Source: UBA1020 sp964520495
Lineage (GTDB): Bacteria > Patescibacteriota > Saccharimonadia > Saccharimonadales > Saccharimonadaceae
Assembly: GCA_964520495.1 (NCBI GenBank)
Contig: CAZFMZ010000010.1
Coordinates: forward strand, 1-10,627
Direction: 5' to 3'
DNA length: 10,627 bases
The notes under the pieces are model-generated. The model searched no databases. It was not told the origin of the DNA and was given only the letters and a program-made list of their open reading frames with translations. Positions 1 to 6,585 of this stretch are shown one piece after another (positions within the stretch are counted from its first letter, which is position 1; every line of letters starts with the position of its first letter). The translations under genes and the position numbers were made by a program.

Positions 1-47
1 CCAGCGAGCGCGTCATTGAGGAGCTACGGCGTGAAGCTGCTGCTTGA
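1..47 (+). CDS. C-terminal tail of an upstream protein (partial)
   Basis: The third forward frame reads SERVIEELRREAAA and stops at TGA 45-47. The residues are charged and helix-like, as at the end of a real protein. This frame would overlap the GTG start of tsaB at 31 by 17 bases. In many bacteria tsaE lies just before tsaB, so this could be the TsaE C-terminus, but 14 residues are too few to identify it. A competing frame ends at TGA 17-19 (QRARH), and I cannot exclude that one. Confidence 0.3.
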   Translation, partial: SERVIEELRREAAA

Positions 48-420
48 TACGTCAACGCCAGTGTGTCGACTGACGCTGGTCGATGACGATGGAGTGCGTC
101 GTGAATCTCACTGGCAGGCCGATCGTACGTTAGCCGACGGATTGCTCAGCTATATCGAAGACACTCTACAAATGAACGGTGCAAATCTACAGCACGTGAC
201 GGGGTTGGGCGCGTATCAAGGACCGGGTAGTTTTACCGGTCTGCGCATTGGACTAACCGTGCTTAACACTTTGGCTGACGGTCTAGGCGTACCTATCGTT
301 GGAGCGCAAGGGAACGATTGGCAGGATACGGCGCTCGCTAAATTGGCAGCCGGTAACGATGAGCGCCTTGTGATGCCGGTATACGGCCGGGCAGCAAACA
401 TTACGACGCCACGAAAATAG
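31..420 (+). CDS. tsaB: TsaB, minimal form (t6A tRNA modification, dimerisation subunit)
   Basis: TsaB is the ASKHA-fold partner of TsaD. With TsaE and TsaC it makes the N6-threonylcarbamoyl group on A37 of ANN-decoding tRNAs in the cytoplasm. The 129-residue protein opens with the family's first strand (MKLLLDTS). It carries the hallmark GPGSFTGLRIGLT at residues 64-76, and it ends with MPVYGRAANITTPRK, which resembles the extreme C-terminus of full-length TsaB (P-Y-R, then a basic tail). Typical TsaB has about 200-230 residues, so most of the second lobe is absent while both ends are kept. I prefer the GTG at 31: GAGGAG at 18-23 lies 7 bases upstream. An in-frame TTG at 16 would overlap that Shine-Dalgarno sequence. 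The gene is probably in an operon with the upstream frame. No frameshift is visible, so the short form looks genuine. Confidence 0.87.
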   Translation: MKLLLDTSTPVCRLTLVDDDGVRRESHWQADRTLADGLLSYIEDTLQMNGANLQHVTGLGAYQGPGSFTGLRIGLTVLNTLADGLGVPIVGAQGNDWQDTALAKLAAGNDERLVMPVYGRAANITTPRK

Positions 421-429
421 CCTTTTTGC

Positions 430-459
430 TTGCGGGGAAGTGGCTGGGAGGGCTACAAT
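430..459 (+). promoter_or_regulatory. Possible rny promoter
   Basis: TTGCGG (430-435) and TACAAT (454-459) are separated by 18 bases. A second -10 candidate, TATAAA, sits at 459-464. Initiation here would leave a leader of roughly 165 bases before rny. This is a pattern call only. The rest of the 421-632 gap shows no RNA gene or strong hairpin that I can support. Confidence 0.35.
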
Positions 460-632
460 ATAAATAGCTTTATGACATTTCATCAAGCTGTATGAAAACA
501 TTTGATTCCAGGCGCTTTTCTCCCAATAGTTCACCGAAAACGACGCGCGTTCAAGCCACCATCTGAAACCGTACTCATCTTTTCAACAGGGCAGGGAGCA
601 TACGCGAGCGCCGTGATAGAAAGGATACTACT

Positions 633-2123
633 ATGATAGAAGCCATCATCGCGTTGGTCGTGGGGGCTTTGTTTGGTGTCGGCGGCGGGTACGCCTACGA
701 TCGCCATCGAACCACCAATGGCAAGAACAAACTCGAGAGAGATCTGGCGGCAGCCAAGACCAAAGCGAGCGACATCGTTCTTAAGGCGAAAGACGAAGCG
801 ATTGAGATTGAGAACCAGCGCCGCAAAGAGTGGAAAAAGACTGAAGACCGTCTGGCGGACCGAGAGAGTTCACTTGACCGCAAACTTGACGAGCTTGATA
901 AGCGTGCCGAAAAACTTCGAAAGCATGAGGACGAGGTCGAGGAGTTGAAGGATGAGATCCGACAGATCCGTTCTCGACAACAGGAGAAGCTTGAAAAAAT
1001 AGCCGGATTGAAGAAAAAAGAAGCCGCCGAGAAGTTGCTCCAGATGACCGAGCGGGATATCAAACACGATCTGGTCGGTCTGGTCGACAAACTCCAGAAG
1101 GACGCCATGCAGGACGCAGAAGAGCGGGCAGCCACTATATTGGTAACCGCGATGGAGCGTATGAGCTCAGAGGTAACTGCTGAGCGGACGGTCACCGCTA
1201 TCAAGCTTACTGATGACGATATGAAAGGTCGTATCATCGGTAAGGAAGGGCGTAATATTCAAGCTTTGCAGCGTGCGACTGGCGTTGATATCTTGGTTGA
1301 CGATACTCCCGGCATGATAGTCATGAGTAGCTTTGATCCCGTGCGGCGCCAGGTAGCACGCCTGACGCTTGAAATGCTCATGAAGGATGGTCGGATTCAC
1401 CCTGGGCGCATCGAAGAGGTCGTGGCAAAGGCGACCAAGCAAATTGACAAGGAGATTGACCGCGCCGGTGAAGACGCGGCCCGTGAAGTCGGTGTCGTTG
1501 GTATTCCGAAGGAAATGTTACGACTACTGGGTGAGTTGAAATTCCGGACCAGCTATGGCCAGAACGTACTGCTGCACTCTACGGAAATGGCGCACATTGC
1601 CGGCATGATTGCGGAAGAGATAGGGGCAAACGTTCGCACCGTGAAGATTGCAACCCTGCTCCATGACGTCGGCAAGGCGGTGACGCATAAACTCGAAGGT
1701 AAACATCACCATATAGGAGCTGAGCTAGCGCGAAAATACGGCATGAGCGACGATATTGTCCATGCCATTGAAGCCCATCACGATGATATTGAAGCTACGA
1801 CGCCTGAGGCCTTGGTGGTTCGGGTAGTGGACGCTGCCAGCGCAGCCCGCCCGGGAGCTCGTAGTGTGAGTGCTGAGAATTTCGCCGAACGTATGCGTGA
1901 TCTTGAGAACGTAGCCACTAGTTTCGAAGGAATCGACAAGGCATATGCAATATCGGCAGGACGAGAAGTGCGCGTTATCGTGCGGCCCGAAAAAATCGAT
2001 GACCTCTCCGGTATCAAGCTGGCGCGGGACATTGCTAACAAGATTGAGAGCACGATGCAATACCCGGGCACGATTAAGGTGAACGTTATCCGCGAGACAC
2101 GCGCGATCGAATTCGCGAAATAG
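633..2123 (+). CDS. rny: Ribonuclease Y
   Basis: RNase Y is the membrane-tethered endoribonuclease that starts mRNA decay in many bacteria lacking RNase E. The 496 residues follow the family layout and normal length. An N-terminal membrane helix (about residues 3-22) is followed by a long charged coiled coil (about 30-170). A KH RNA-binding domain carries GRIIGKEGRN at 199-208. An HD phosphohydrolase domain has H315, the H344-D345 pair in LLHDVGKA, H358-H360, H382-H383 and D400 as metal-ligand candidates. A C-terminal domain runs to residue 496. The ATG at 633 is supported by AAGGA at 621-625 with 7-base spacing. The gene stands alone after a 212-base gap, and its 3' end overlaps a convergent gene by 38 bases. 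RNase Y often sits near degradosome or Rec genes in Firmicutes, but no such neighbour is seen here. Confidence 0.97.
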   Translation: MIEAIIALVVGALFGVGGGYAYDRHRTTNGKNKLERDLAAAKTKASDIVLKAKDEAIEIENQRRKEWKKTEDRLADRESSLDRKLDELDKRAEKLRKHEDEVEELKDEIRQIRSRQQEKLEKIAGLKKKEAAEKLLQMTERDIKHDLVGLVDKLQKDAMQDAEERAATILVTAMERMSSEVTAERTVTAIKLTDDDMKGRIIGKEGRNIQALQRATGVDILVDDTPGMIVMSSFDPVRRQVARLTLEMLMKDGRIHPGRIEEVVAKATKQIDKEIDRAGEDAAREVGVVGIPKEMLRLLGELKFRTSYGQNVLLHSTEMAHIAGMIAEEIGANVRTVKIATLLHDVGKAVTHKLEGKHHHIGAELARKYGMSDDIVHAIEAHHDDIEATTPEALVVRVVDAASAARPGARSVSAENFAERMRDLENVATSFEGIDKAYAISAGREVRVIVRPEKIDDLSGIKLARDIANKIESTMQYPGTIKVNVIRETRAIEFAK

Positions 2124-2679
2124 GCTTATCTATTGCAAAGGCCAACGCGAAGGCTGACATTCCGGCGCAGCTTGTAGCTGCGCCGATTGTTATGACAATC
2201 AACTGCGTGAGTTCACCGGGAGGTTGCAGCCACGGCACGATTAGTAATGGCATCACGCAGATGACCAGTTGAATAAGCAGGGCAAGTTTTCGACCTAGCC
2301 GCTGTTTATGTGCGACAGGCATCTTTTTATGATGAGTCACCACAGGCAGTATCGCGTCGGTAGCCAAGCCTATGGCCCTGTCACCCCTGTCTGTAACTGC
2401 TTTCGGCAGGCGCCACAAAGTTATGGCGGTGATAATTACCATGATGACGGTGAAGAGGAGAGCCAGGCCGCTGGCAAGAGGCGTAAGACCGGCTGAGGAC
2501 GTCGTCGGTGGCGGCAACGGGGTGGTTGCGTGATTCGGGAGGAGGGGATCAAGGGAGCCGTTTTGGATAAGCGGAGGAACGACGATTACAGCTACCCATA
2601 ACCAGGCTAATATCACCATAAGGTAGCCGAAGCTGCGTAGTAGGGTCGCAAGACCCCGTCGAACTGCAGGGACGTTCAT
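2086..2679 (-). CDS. Hypothetical four-helix membrane protein
   Basis: I do not recognise the family. The 197-residue product has four strongly hydrophobic segments, at about residues 17-37, 68-88, 131-150 and 157-182. A Pro/Thr-rich, probably external loop runs from 45 to 65. A basic, His-containing loop spans about 92-130, and the C-terminal tail is basic (SRIRSRVSRG). The ATG at 2679 has no Shine-Dalgarno sequence. Instead a TATGAT -10 box lies exactly 6 bases upstream (2686-2691), which predicts a leaderless mRNA as for several neighbours. The stop at 2086-2088 lies 38 bases inside the 3' end of convergent rny. The hydrophobic pattern and promoter placement argue that it is real. The function is unknown. 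Confidence 0.75.
   Translation of the reverse strand: MNVPAVRRGLATLLRSFGYLMVILAWLWVAVIVVPPLIQNGSLDPLLPNHATTPLPPPTTSSAGLTPLASGLALLFTVIMVIITAITLWRLPKAVTDRGDRAIGLATDAILPVVTHHKKMPVAHKQRLGRKLALLIQLVICVMPLLIVPWLQPPGELTQLIVITIGAATSCAGMSAFALAFAIDKPISRIRSRVSRG
2163..2193 (+). terminator. Rho-independent terminator of rny, inside the convergent gene
   Basis: A perfect 9-bp stem, CGGCGCAGC (2163-2171) and GCTGCGCCG (2177-2185), encloses the 5-base loop TTGTA. ATTGTTAT follows, a moderately T-rich tail on the plus strand. It lies 39 bases after the rny stop. Toward the minus strand the flank is not T-rich, so the direction is plus. It falls within codons 165-173 of the opposing membrane protein. Confidence 0.6.
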
Positions 2680-2685
2680 GCATTC

Positions 2686-2691
2686 ATCATA
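2686..2691 (-). promoter_or_regulatory. -10 box for the four-helix membrane protein (leaderless)
   Basis: TATGAT read on the minus strand is followed by GAATGC and then ATG. A start site about 7 bases downstream would coincide with the start codon. No convincing -35 box is visible. Confidence 0.45.
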
Positions 2692-2799
2692 ACAGAGCCA
2701 CTAGAGCCGATTGACGACATGTACCGTACAAGACTCAGGTATCCTTCAGCTAATACACAGCGTCGCTCCGTATCATTGAAGTGTGAAAGGAGTATGCAT

Positions 2800-3357
2800 A
2801 TGTACGAGACCAGTCTCGAAGGAAAGAACATCGCGTTATTGGCGACAGATGGGTTCGAAGATTCAGAACTGACGCAACCGTTGGAGGCATTACGGGCAGC
2901 CGGAGCAACCGTGACGATTATTTCTGATGGAGGCGATGTCATCACGGGAGAAAATGACAGCTCAATAGATGTCGATGAAAATGTGTCTGACACTGTCGCG
3001 GCCGAGTACAACGGCCTGCTCTTACCTGGGGGTGTTAAGAACCCTGATACGTTACGCATGGATAAATCGGCGGTAGCATTTGTGCGCGGCTTTTTCGAGC
3101 TTCATAAGCCGGTTGCTGCTATCTGCCATGCGCCTTGGATGCTAGTAGAAGCCGACGTACTGCATGATCGGCGGCTCACCTCCTGGCCTAGTCTTCAGAC
3201 TGACATCCGCAACGCCGGCGGTGACTGGGTAGATGAGGAGGTAGTAGTTGACCAGGGTCTGGTGACGAGCCGGAAGCCGGACGATTTGGACGCATTTTGC
3301 GCCACGATGATCGAGGAGTTCGCTGAAGACGCCCGCGAAGAGCACGCCGTTATGTAA
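2800..3357 (+). CDS. DJ-1/PfpI family protein (class I glutamine amidotransferase-like)
   Basis: Members of this superfamily act as cysteine peptidases, glyoxalases/deglycases or stress chaperones in the cytoplasm. The sequence alone does not say which applies here. The 185-residue length is usual for the PfpI/YhbO branch. The nucleophile elbow AAICHAPW places C109 and H110, and E20 in DGFEDSEL matches the acidic residue that pairs with the cysteine in PfpI. The stretch LTSWPSLQTDIRNAG, then WVDEEVVVD and TSRKPDDL, is characteristic of this branch. The start is decided by AAAGGAG (2786-2792), 7 bases before ATG 2800. The ATG at 2794 is only 1 base from it, and an upstream ATG at 2719 has no support. 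It is transcribed divergently from the membrane protein gene. I could not assign its promoter in the 120-base gap. Confidence 0.92.
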   Translation: MYETSLEGKNIALLATDGFEDSELTQPLEALRAAGATVTIISDGGDVITGENDSSIDVDENVSDTVAAEYNGLLLPGGVKNPDTLRMDKSAVAFVRGFFELHKPVAAICHAPWMLVEADVLHDRRLTSWPSLQTDIRNAGGDWVDEEVVVDQGLVTSRKPDDLDAFCATMIEEFAEDAREEHAVM

Positions 3358-3389
3358 AAGAAAAATCCACCCGGTGCACGTAGGTGGAT
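3356..3389 (-). terminator. Rho-independent terminator of tRNA-Pro
   Basis: On the minus strand ATCCACC (3389-3383) pairs with GGTGGAT (3371-3365) around an 11-base loop. TTTT-C-TTTT (3364-3356) follows. The hairpin ends 16 bases beyond the tRNA 3' end and abuts the DJ-1 stop codon. The T-rich tract is on the minus strand only, so it protects the DJ-1 gene from antisense read-through. Confidence 0.8.
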
Positions 3390-3405
3390 GTGATGAATAA
3401 CATTT

Positions 3406-3482
3406 TGGTCGGGGTGAAAGGACTCGAACCTTCGACCTCACGGTCCCAAACCGCGCGCGCTAGCCAACTGCGCCACACCCCG
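3406..3482 (-). tRNA. tRNA-Pro (anticodon TGG)
   Basis: The minus strand folds as a 77-base cloverleaf. The acceptor CGGGGTG (3482-3476) pairs with CACCCCG (3416-3410), followed by discriminator A and an encoded CCA (3408-3406). The anticodon stem CGCGG/CCGTG encloses the loop TTTGGGA, giving anticodon TGG at 3448-3446 with G at position 37, as in proline tRNAs. The T arm has the standard TTCGAGT loop. It has its own promoter and terminator. Confidence 0.97.
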
Positions 3483-3502
3483 ACGAGGGTGATACCTGCC
3501 CG

Positions 3503-3531
3503 ATTATAGCGGAAGAAGGCGGATATTTCCA
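3503..3531 (-). promoter_or_regulatory. Promoter of tRNA-Pro
   Basis: On the minus strand TGGAAA (3531-3526, four of six matches to TTGACA) and a perfect TATAAT (3508-3503) are separated by 17 bases. The -10 box ends 20 bases before the mature tRNA 5' end. It lies back to back with the bcp promoter. Confidence 0.65.
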
Positions 3532-3532
3532 G

Positions 3533-3541
3533 TGGTACAAT
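3533..3541 (+). promoter_or_regulatory. Extended -10 promoter of bcp (leaderless)
   Basis: TG-G-TACAAT is an extended -10 element. AGGGGT follows and then ATG 3548, so initiation about 7 bases downstream would place the transcript start on or next to the start codon. AGGGG is too close to the ATG for a normal Shine-Dalgarno sequence. Confidence 0.6.
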
Positions 3542-3547
3542 AGGGGT

Positions 3548-4018
3548 ATGAGACAAGTCCCATACCCAGCGCCTGATTTTAGGTTGACGAGCTCCAATAA
3601 CGAAATAGTTTCTCTTGATGATTTTCGGGGCAAATGGCTGGTACTGTACTTTTACCCGAAAGATGACACGCCTGGCTGTACGACTGAGGCCTGTAGTCTG
3701 CGTGATGCGCGCGACATGCTACAGGAAGCGGGTGCTGAAGTAGTGGGTATTAGCATGGACGAGCCATCTGCTCACGAGAAATTCAAAGCCAAGTATAAGC
3801 TGAACTTCACTCTCTTGTCCGACCCTGAGAAAGTCACCATTGAGGCGTATGGCGCGTGGGGTAAGAAAATGTTTGGCCGTGAAGGCATCCTGCGAAAGAC
3901 CTTCTTGATTAATCCAGAAGGGAGCGTCGTGAAGGTATGGGGGCGCGTCACCCCGCTTGGTCACGGTGAGCAGGTGCTAAACGAACTAAAAGCTCATCAG
4001 CAAGCGAGCGGGGCTTAA
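3548..4018 (+). CDS. bcp: Thioredoxin-dependent thiol peroxidase (peroxiredoxin Q/Bcp)
   Basis: This cytoplasmic peroxidase reduces H2O2 and organic hydroperoxides using thioredoxin-type reductants. The 156-residue length is typical of Bcp. The catalytic segment YPKDDTPGCTTEACSLRD holds peroxidatic C44 and a second cysteine, C49, five residues later, as in the E. coli-type atypical two-cysteine enzyme. T41 and R116 (in LRKTFLI) match the active-site Thr and Arg of peroxiredoxins. The ATG at 3548 is favoured by the -10 box 6 bases upstream. The stop TAA (4016-4018) overlaps the opposing gatD stop inside TTAA. The gene appears monocistronic. Peroxide defence would suit a host-associated or oxygen-exposed bacterium. 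Confidence 0.96.
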   Translation: MRQVPYPAPDFRLTSSNNEIVSLDDFRGKWLVLYFYPKDDTPGCTTEACSLRDARDMLQEAGAEVVGISMDEPSAHEKFKAKYKLNFTLLSDPEKVTIEAYGAWGKKMFGREGILRKTFLINPEGSVVKVWGRVTPLGHGEQVLNELKAHQQASGA

Positions 4019-4734
4019 CGAGGACGTCCTGCCGCCACGGTGCGCGCGGCTTCGGCAAACCGGTCATCAATAACCGATGGAGAAAACTCACCATATTTCT
4101 TCATAGCGGCCTTCTCTATCAACCAGTCGGCGATGGCAGGATTCTTCGGCAAAAGTGAGCCGTGCAGATAGCTCCCAATGACATGACGGTAACGGGCGCC
4201 CTCGTAGTCATCTTGTCCGTTGTTGCCGGCGCCTCTGATGACTTTGCCGAGTGGTTGCACTCCTTCGCCGAGGAAGGTCTGCCCGCTATGATTTTCGTAG
4301 CCGATGATCTGACCGAATTCGTGACTGTCGGTTACCACATTGCCAATCAGGCGTTCGACGCCCCCATGCGTTTCAAGGTTAAATATGCCGATACCTTTTA
4401 TTTCATGCCCATCTTTGGTTTTGAAAAAGTTGCCGAACAGCTGGTACAGGCCGCAGATGACTAACATCGGCGTGTCATGATCGGCCAGCTCATGAAGTTT
4501 CGGCCCAATCTTTAATAAGTCATGTTGAATCACGTCCTGGCCAGCGTCCTGGCCACCGCCACCGATGACGATATCAACATCGGCTGAAAAGGCATCCCCC
4601 GGATTGTATTCCTGCAGGACAGGTTCGTATCCATGCCACTGCGCGCGGCGCATCACGGTCAGGACATTGCCCCAGTCCCCATAGATGTTCATGTCTCTAG
4701 GATAGAGCTGCAGAATGTTCAGCACCGGCTTCAC
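4015..4734 (-). CDS. gatD: GatD, glutamine amidotransferase subunit of the lipid II amidating enzyme
   Basis: GatD releases ammonia from glutamine. Its partner MurT uses it to amidate the D-glutamate of lipid II to D-isoglutamine. The 239-residue protein is a CobB/CobQ-type class I amidotransferase. An N-terminal ILQLYPRDMNIYGDWGN is followed by an oxyanion-region IGGGGQD (57-63), nucleophile C94 in VICGLYQLFG, R128, and H191 in GSYLHG. C94 and R128 match the positions described for Staphylococcus aureus GatD, and H191 is close to its catalytic H189. The start is GTG 4734, overlapping the murT stop as GTGA. GAAGG (4746-4742) lies 7 bases upstream, which indicates coupled translation. The C-terminus meets bcp in a shared TTAA. 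The gene shows no sign of decay. Confidence 0.95.
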   Translation of the reverse strand: MKPVLNILQLYPRDMNIYGDWGNVLTVMRRAQWHGYEPVLQEYNPGDAFSADVDIVIGGGGQDAGQDVIQHDLLKIGPKLHELADHDTPMLVICGLYQLFGNFFKTKDGHEIKGIGIFNLETHGGVERLIGNVVTDSHEFGQIIGYENHSGQTFLGEGVQPLGKVIRGAGNNGQDDYEGARYRHVIGSYLHGSLLPKNPAIADWLIEKAAMKKYGEFSPSVIDDRFAEAARTVAAGRPR

Positions 4735-6002
4735 GATATTACCTTCACTTCCGTGATCTTGCTAAGCTCGCGTCGCAGCGCCAGCATGGCGGTGTAGGTG
4801 CAGAATATACGCTTCGGTTGATTGCCGTTTTCGGCAATGAATCCGCGTAACGCTGTCGATAATTTTGGCTCAACCGTGCCGATTTCGATTTCGTCGTACT
4901 GCAACCTCAGAGCCATATCGTATGCCCTTACGCCGGTGACGTGTGATATCCTGGGCGCCAAACTTTCGAACTCAACGTCCCATAGCCAGCTCATGTCGCG
5001 ACCGTCGGCGTAGTTGTCATTGATAGCGATCATGGTGGCATACCCCTCGGGGCTGAATGATGACAACCCAAGGCGGAAGCCACCGGGATTCTTCACCAAT
5101 ACTAGTTCGAGTGGCTGGCCGCCTACGATTAACTTTTCGCCGCGACCGAATGCCGGAGTGATGGCTTCGAGGCTTTCGATTAGTGCCTTATCGTCGAGCT
5201 TGTCGCCCCTGATGGCTGTTACTAGGCTGGCTGCGGCGACGGCGTTGAACACGTTATAGACACCTTCGAGCTTTAGGCGTGCCGTATATTTCTTGGTGCC
5301 AAGTGAAAAAACAGCCGTGTGGTCGCTGAGCTGCTCCAGTACACCTGCGGCCTCCGGCAGGGATCCAGTCGGTTGTGCGTTTCCGCCTCGCATCTCGTCA
5401 TCACTGGGAAACAGGTGACGGAGGTTGTCGTTAAGACCGAAATACGTTACTTGGTTGGCCGGCAGGCGGGAAGCGAGGGTGAGGAGCCGGGGGTCTTCAC
5501 GGTTAACGACGATGGAGCGTGAAGTCGCCTGAGCAACCGTTTCTAGCAATTTGGCGGTATAGTCGATCTCACCAAAGCGATCAAGTTGGTCGCGCATCAC
5601 GTTCAAAAGGAGGCAGTGCGCCGGTTCTACCTGACGTACGAACTGTACGGCGTGGGCTTCGTCAAGCTCAAGCACGGCAATGTCGGCGTGCAGTTTGCCT
5701 TTCAGGTCGATATCGCCCAGTAGGGCTGCGGCAACACCACGGGTGAAGTTGCTGCCGGTACGGTTTGTGAACACTCGCAACCCCTGGCCCTCCAGGAGCT
5801 CAACCACCATCTTCGTAGTCGTTGTCTTGCCATTCGTGCCACTTACCAGAACGACACCATGAGGGACTTGGGCTAGCGTACGAGAAATGAAATCCTTATC
5901 AATTGTTTCAACGAAGAGTCCTGGAAGGGCTGAGCCGCCGCCGCGGGTCTTTGCAGCCGCTCGGACAGCTTTCCCCAGCAGGGTAACAAGAGGTTTTGGC
6001 AT
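4731..6002 (-). CDS. murT: MurT, Mur-ligase-like subunit of the lipid II amidating enzyme
   Basis: MurT binds ATP and lipid II and amidates the stem-peptide D-glutamate with ammonia from GatD. The order here is an ATP loop SGTNGKTTT at 54-62, then a Mur ligase central domain (VLELDEAH, LNVMRDQLDRFGEID). A C-terminal DUF1727 domain has NDNYADGRDMSWLWD at 328-342, the region expected to contact GatD. The 423-residue length is near normal. The central domain lacks the usual CxxC zinc-ribbon pairs; only two cysteines exist, one in AHCLLLNV and one in IFCTYTA. I choose the ATG at 6002 because TATAAT (6015-6010) lies 7 bases upstream. The ATG at 6011 overlaps that box and would add three residues. 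The stop overlaps the gatD start by 4 bases. Confidence 0.94.
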   Translation of the reverse strand: MPKPLVTLLGKAVRAAAKTRGGGSALPGLFVETIDKDFISRTLAQVPHGVVLVSGTNGKTTTTKMVVELLEGQGLRVFTNRTGSNFTRGVAAALLGDIDLKGKLHADIAVLELDEAHAVQFVRQVEPAHCLLLNVMRDQLDRFGEIDYTAKLLETVAQATSRSIVVNREDPRLLTLASRLPANQVTYFGLNDNLRHLFPSDDEMRGGNAQPTGSLPEAAGVLEQLSDHTAVFSLGTKKYTARLKLEGVYNVFNAVAAASLVTAIRGDKLDDKALIESLEAITPAFGRGEKLIVGGQPLELVLVKNPGGFRLGLSSFSPEGYATMIAINDNYADGRDMSWLWDVEFESLAPRISHVTGVRAYDMALRLQYDEIEIGTVEPKLSTALRGFIAENGNQPKRIFCTYTAMLALRRELSKITEVKVIS

Positions 6003-6009
6003 ATGCTTC

Positions 6010-6015
6010 ATTATA
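6010..6015 (-). promoter_or_regulatory. -10 box of the murT-gatD operon (leaderless)
   Basis: A perfect TATAAT on the minus strand is followed by GAAGCAT and ATG 6002. It lies in a 53-base divergent gap and faces the pilin promoter. No clear -35 box is visible. Confidence 0.55.
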
Positions 6016-6040
6016 CCCCAGAGTCACCGGTTTATGCTCA

Positions 6041-6049
6041 TGCTAAAAT
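6041..6049 (+). promoter_or_regulatory. Extended -10 promoter of the pilin gene (leaderless)
   Basis: TG-C-TAAAAT is followed by ACGCAT and ATG 6056, giving a predicted start site on the start codon. No Shine-Dalgarno sequence is present. Confidence 0.6.
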
Positions 6050-6055
6050 ACGCAT

Positions 6056-6556
6056 ATGATACGGAACGCCCGCGGCTTCACTATCGTTGAACTCTTAATC
6101 GTCATCGTGGTAATCGCGATTCTTGCCGCGGTTTCTATCGTTGCCTTCAACGGGGCACAGCAACGGGCACGCGACACAATTCGTATAAAAGACTTGAAAG
6201 ATGTCGCCCGCGCCGTCGAACTGTATAAAATCGATAATGGTTCGTATCCGTTGTCGGCGAACGGTAGCGGAAGTTGGGCTGGGACATGTACGGGTCAAGC
6301 AGACTACATAACCGGGCTGGCTCCGACATACATGGCACGCCTACCGGTGGAAGCAAAATTTAACACCGGTTCCCAGTGTTACTATTACCGTTCGAATGGA
6401 GCAGATTTCATGTTCATGGCACACGGAACGATGGAAACTATATGCGGGACCGATCCAAGCGACGCCTGTAATTCATCTCAGATCAGAGCGATGGACAGGG
6501 CTTGCTGTACGCAACGGACGGTTGGAGTGTGGAGCCAGGGTGGCGCTGGCTGGTAG
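6056..6556 (+). CDS. Type IV pilin-like protein (prepilin)
   Basis: The 166-residue protein begins with a 7-residue basic leader ending in glycine (MIRNARG). FTIVELLIVIVVIAILAAV follows, the classic prepilin peptidase site with F at +1 and Glu at +5. This helix anchors the subunit in the membrane and forms the pilus core. An amphipathic extension leads into YKIDNGSYP, as in PilA-like and pseudopilin heads. The exported head holds six cysteines (C78, C108, C130, C138, C150, C151), which could form disulfides. I cannot tell major from minor pilin or pseudopilin. No other pilus gene lies in the window. It is divergent from murT and followed after 41 bases by a membrane protein gene that has its own -10 box. 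Confidence 0.93.
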   Translation: MIRNARGFTIVELLIVIVVIAILAAVSIVAFNGAQQRARDTIRIKDLKDVARAVELYKIDNGSYPLSANGSGSWAGTCTGQADYITGLAPTYMARLPVEAKFNTGSQCYYYRSNGADFMFMAHGTMETICGTDPSDACNSSQIRAMDRACCTQRTVGVWSQGGAGW

Positions 6557-6585
6557 ATGCGCTAACGTTTGGAAGGAAAATCCAG

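Noticed and set aside
478..497. TTTCAT/ATGAAA inverted repeat as a terminator or operator
   Set aside because: The stem is only 6 AT-rich base pairs with an 8-base loop and no T-tract.
695..1237. 180-codon open frame on the minus strand inside rny
   Set aside because: It is Ser-rich low-complexity sequence produced opposite the coiled-coil coding region; rny is clearly the real gene.
2719..2799. 27-residue extension of the DJ-1 family protein
   Set aside because: AAAGGAG at 2786-2792 points to ATG 2800, and the extension has no family match.
4021..4030. Perfect palindrome AGGACGTCCT as a possible operator
   Set aside because: It lies in the last codons of gatD with no promoter nearby; one 10-base palindrome is expected by chance.
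4731..4734. Use of TGA as a sense codon (recoded CPR code)
   Set aside because: TGA ends murT at the expected C-terminus and overlaps the gatD GTG start; no gene needs read-through of TGA.
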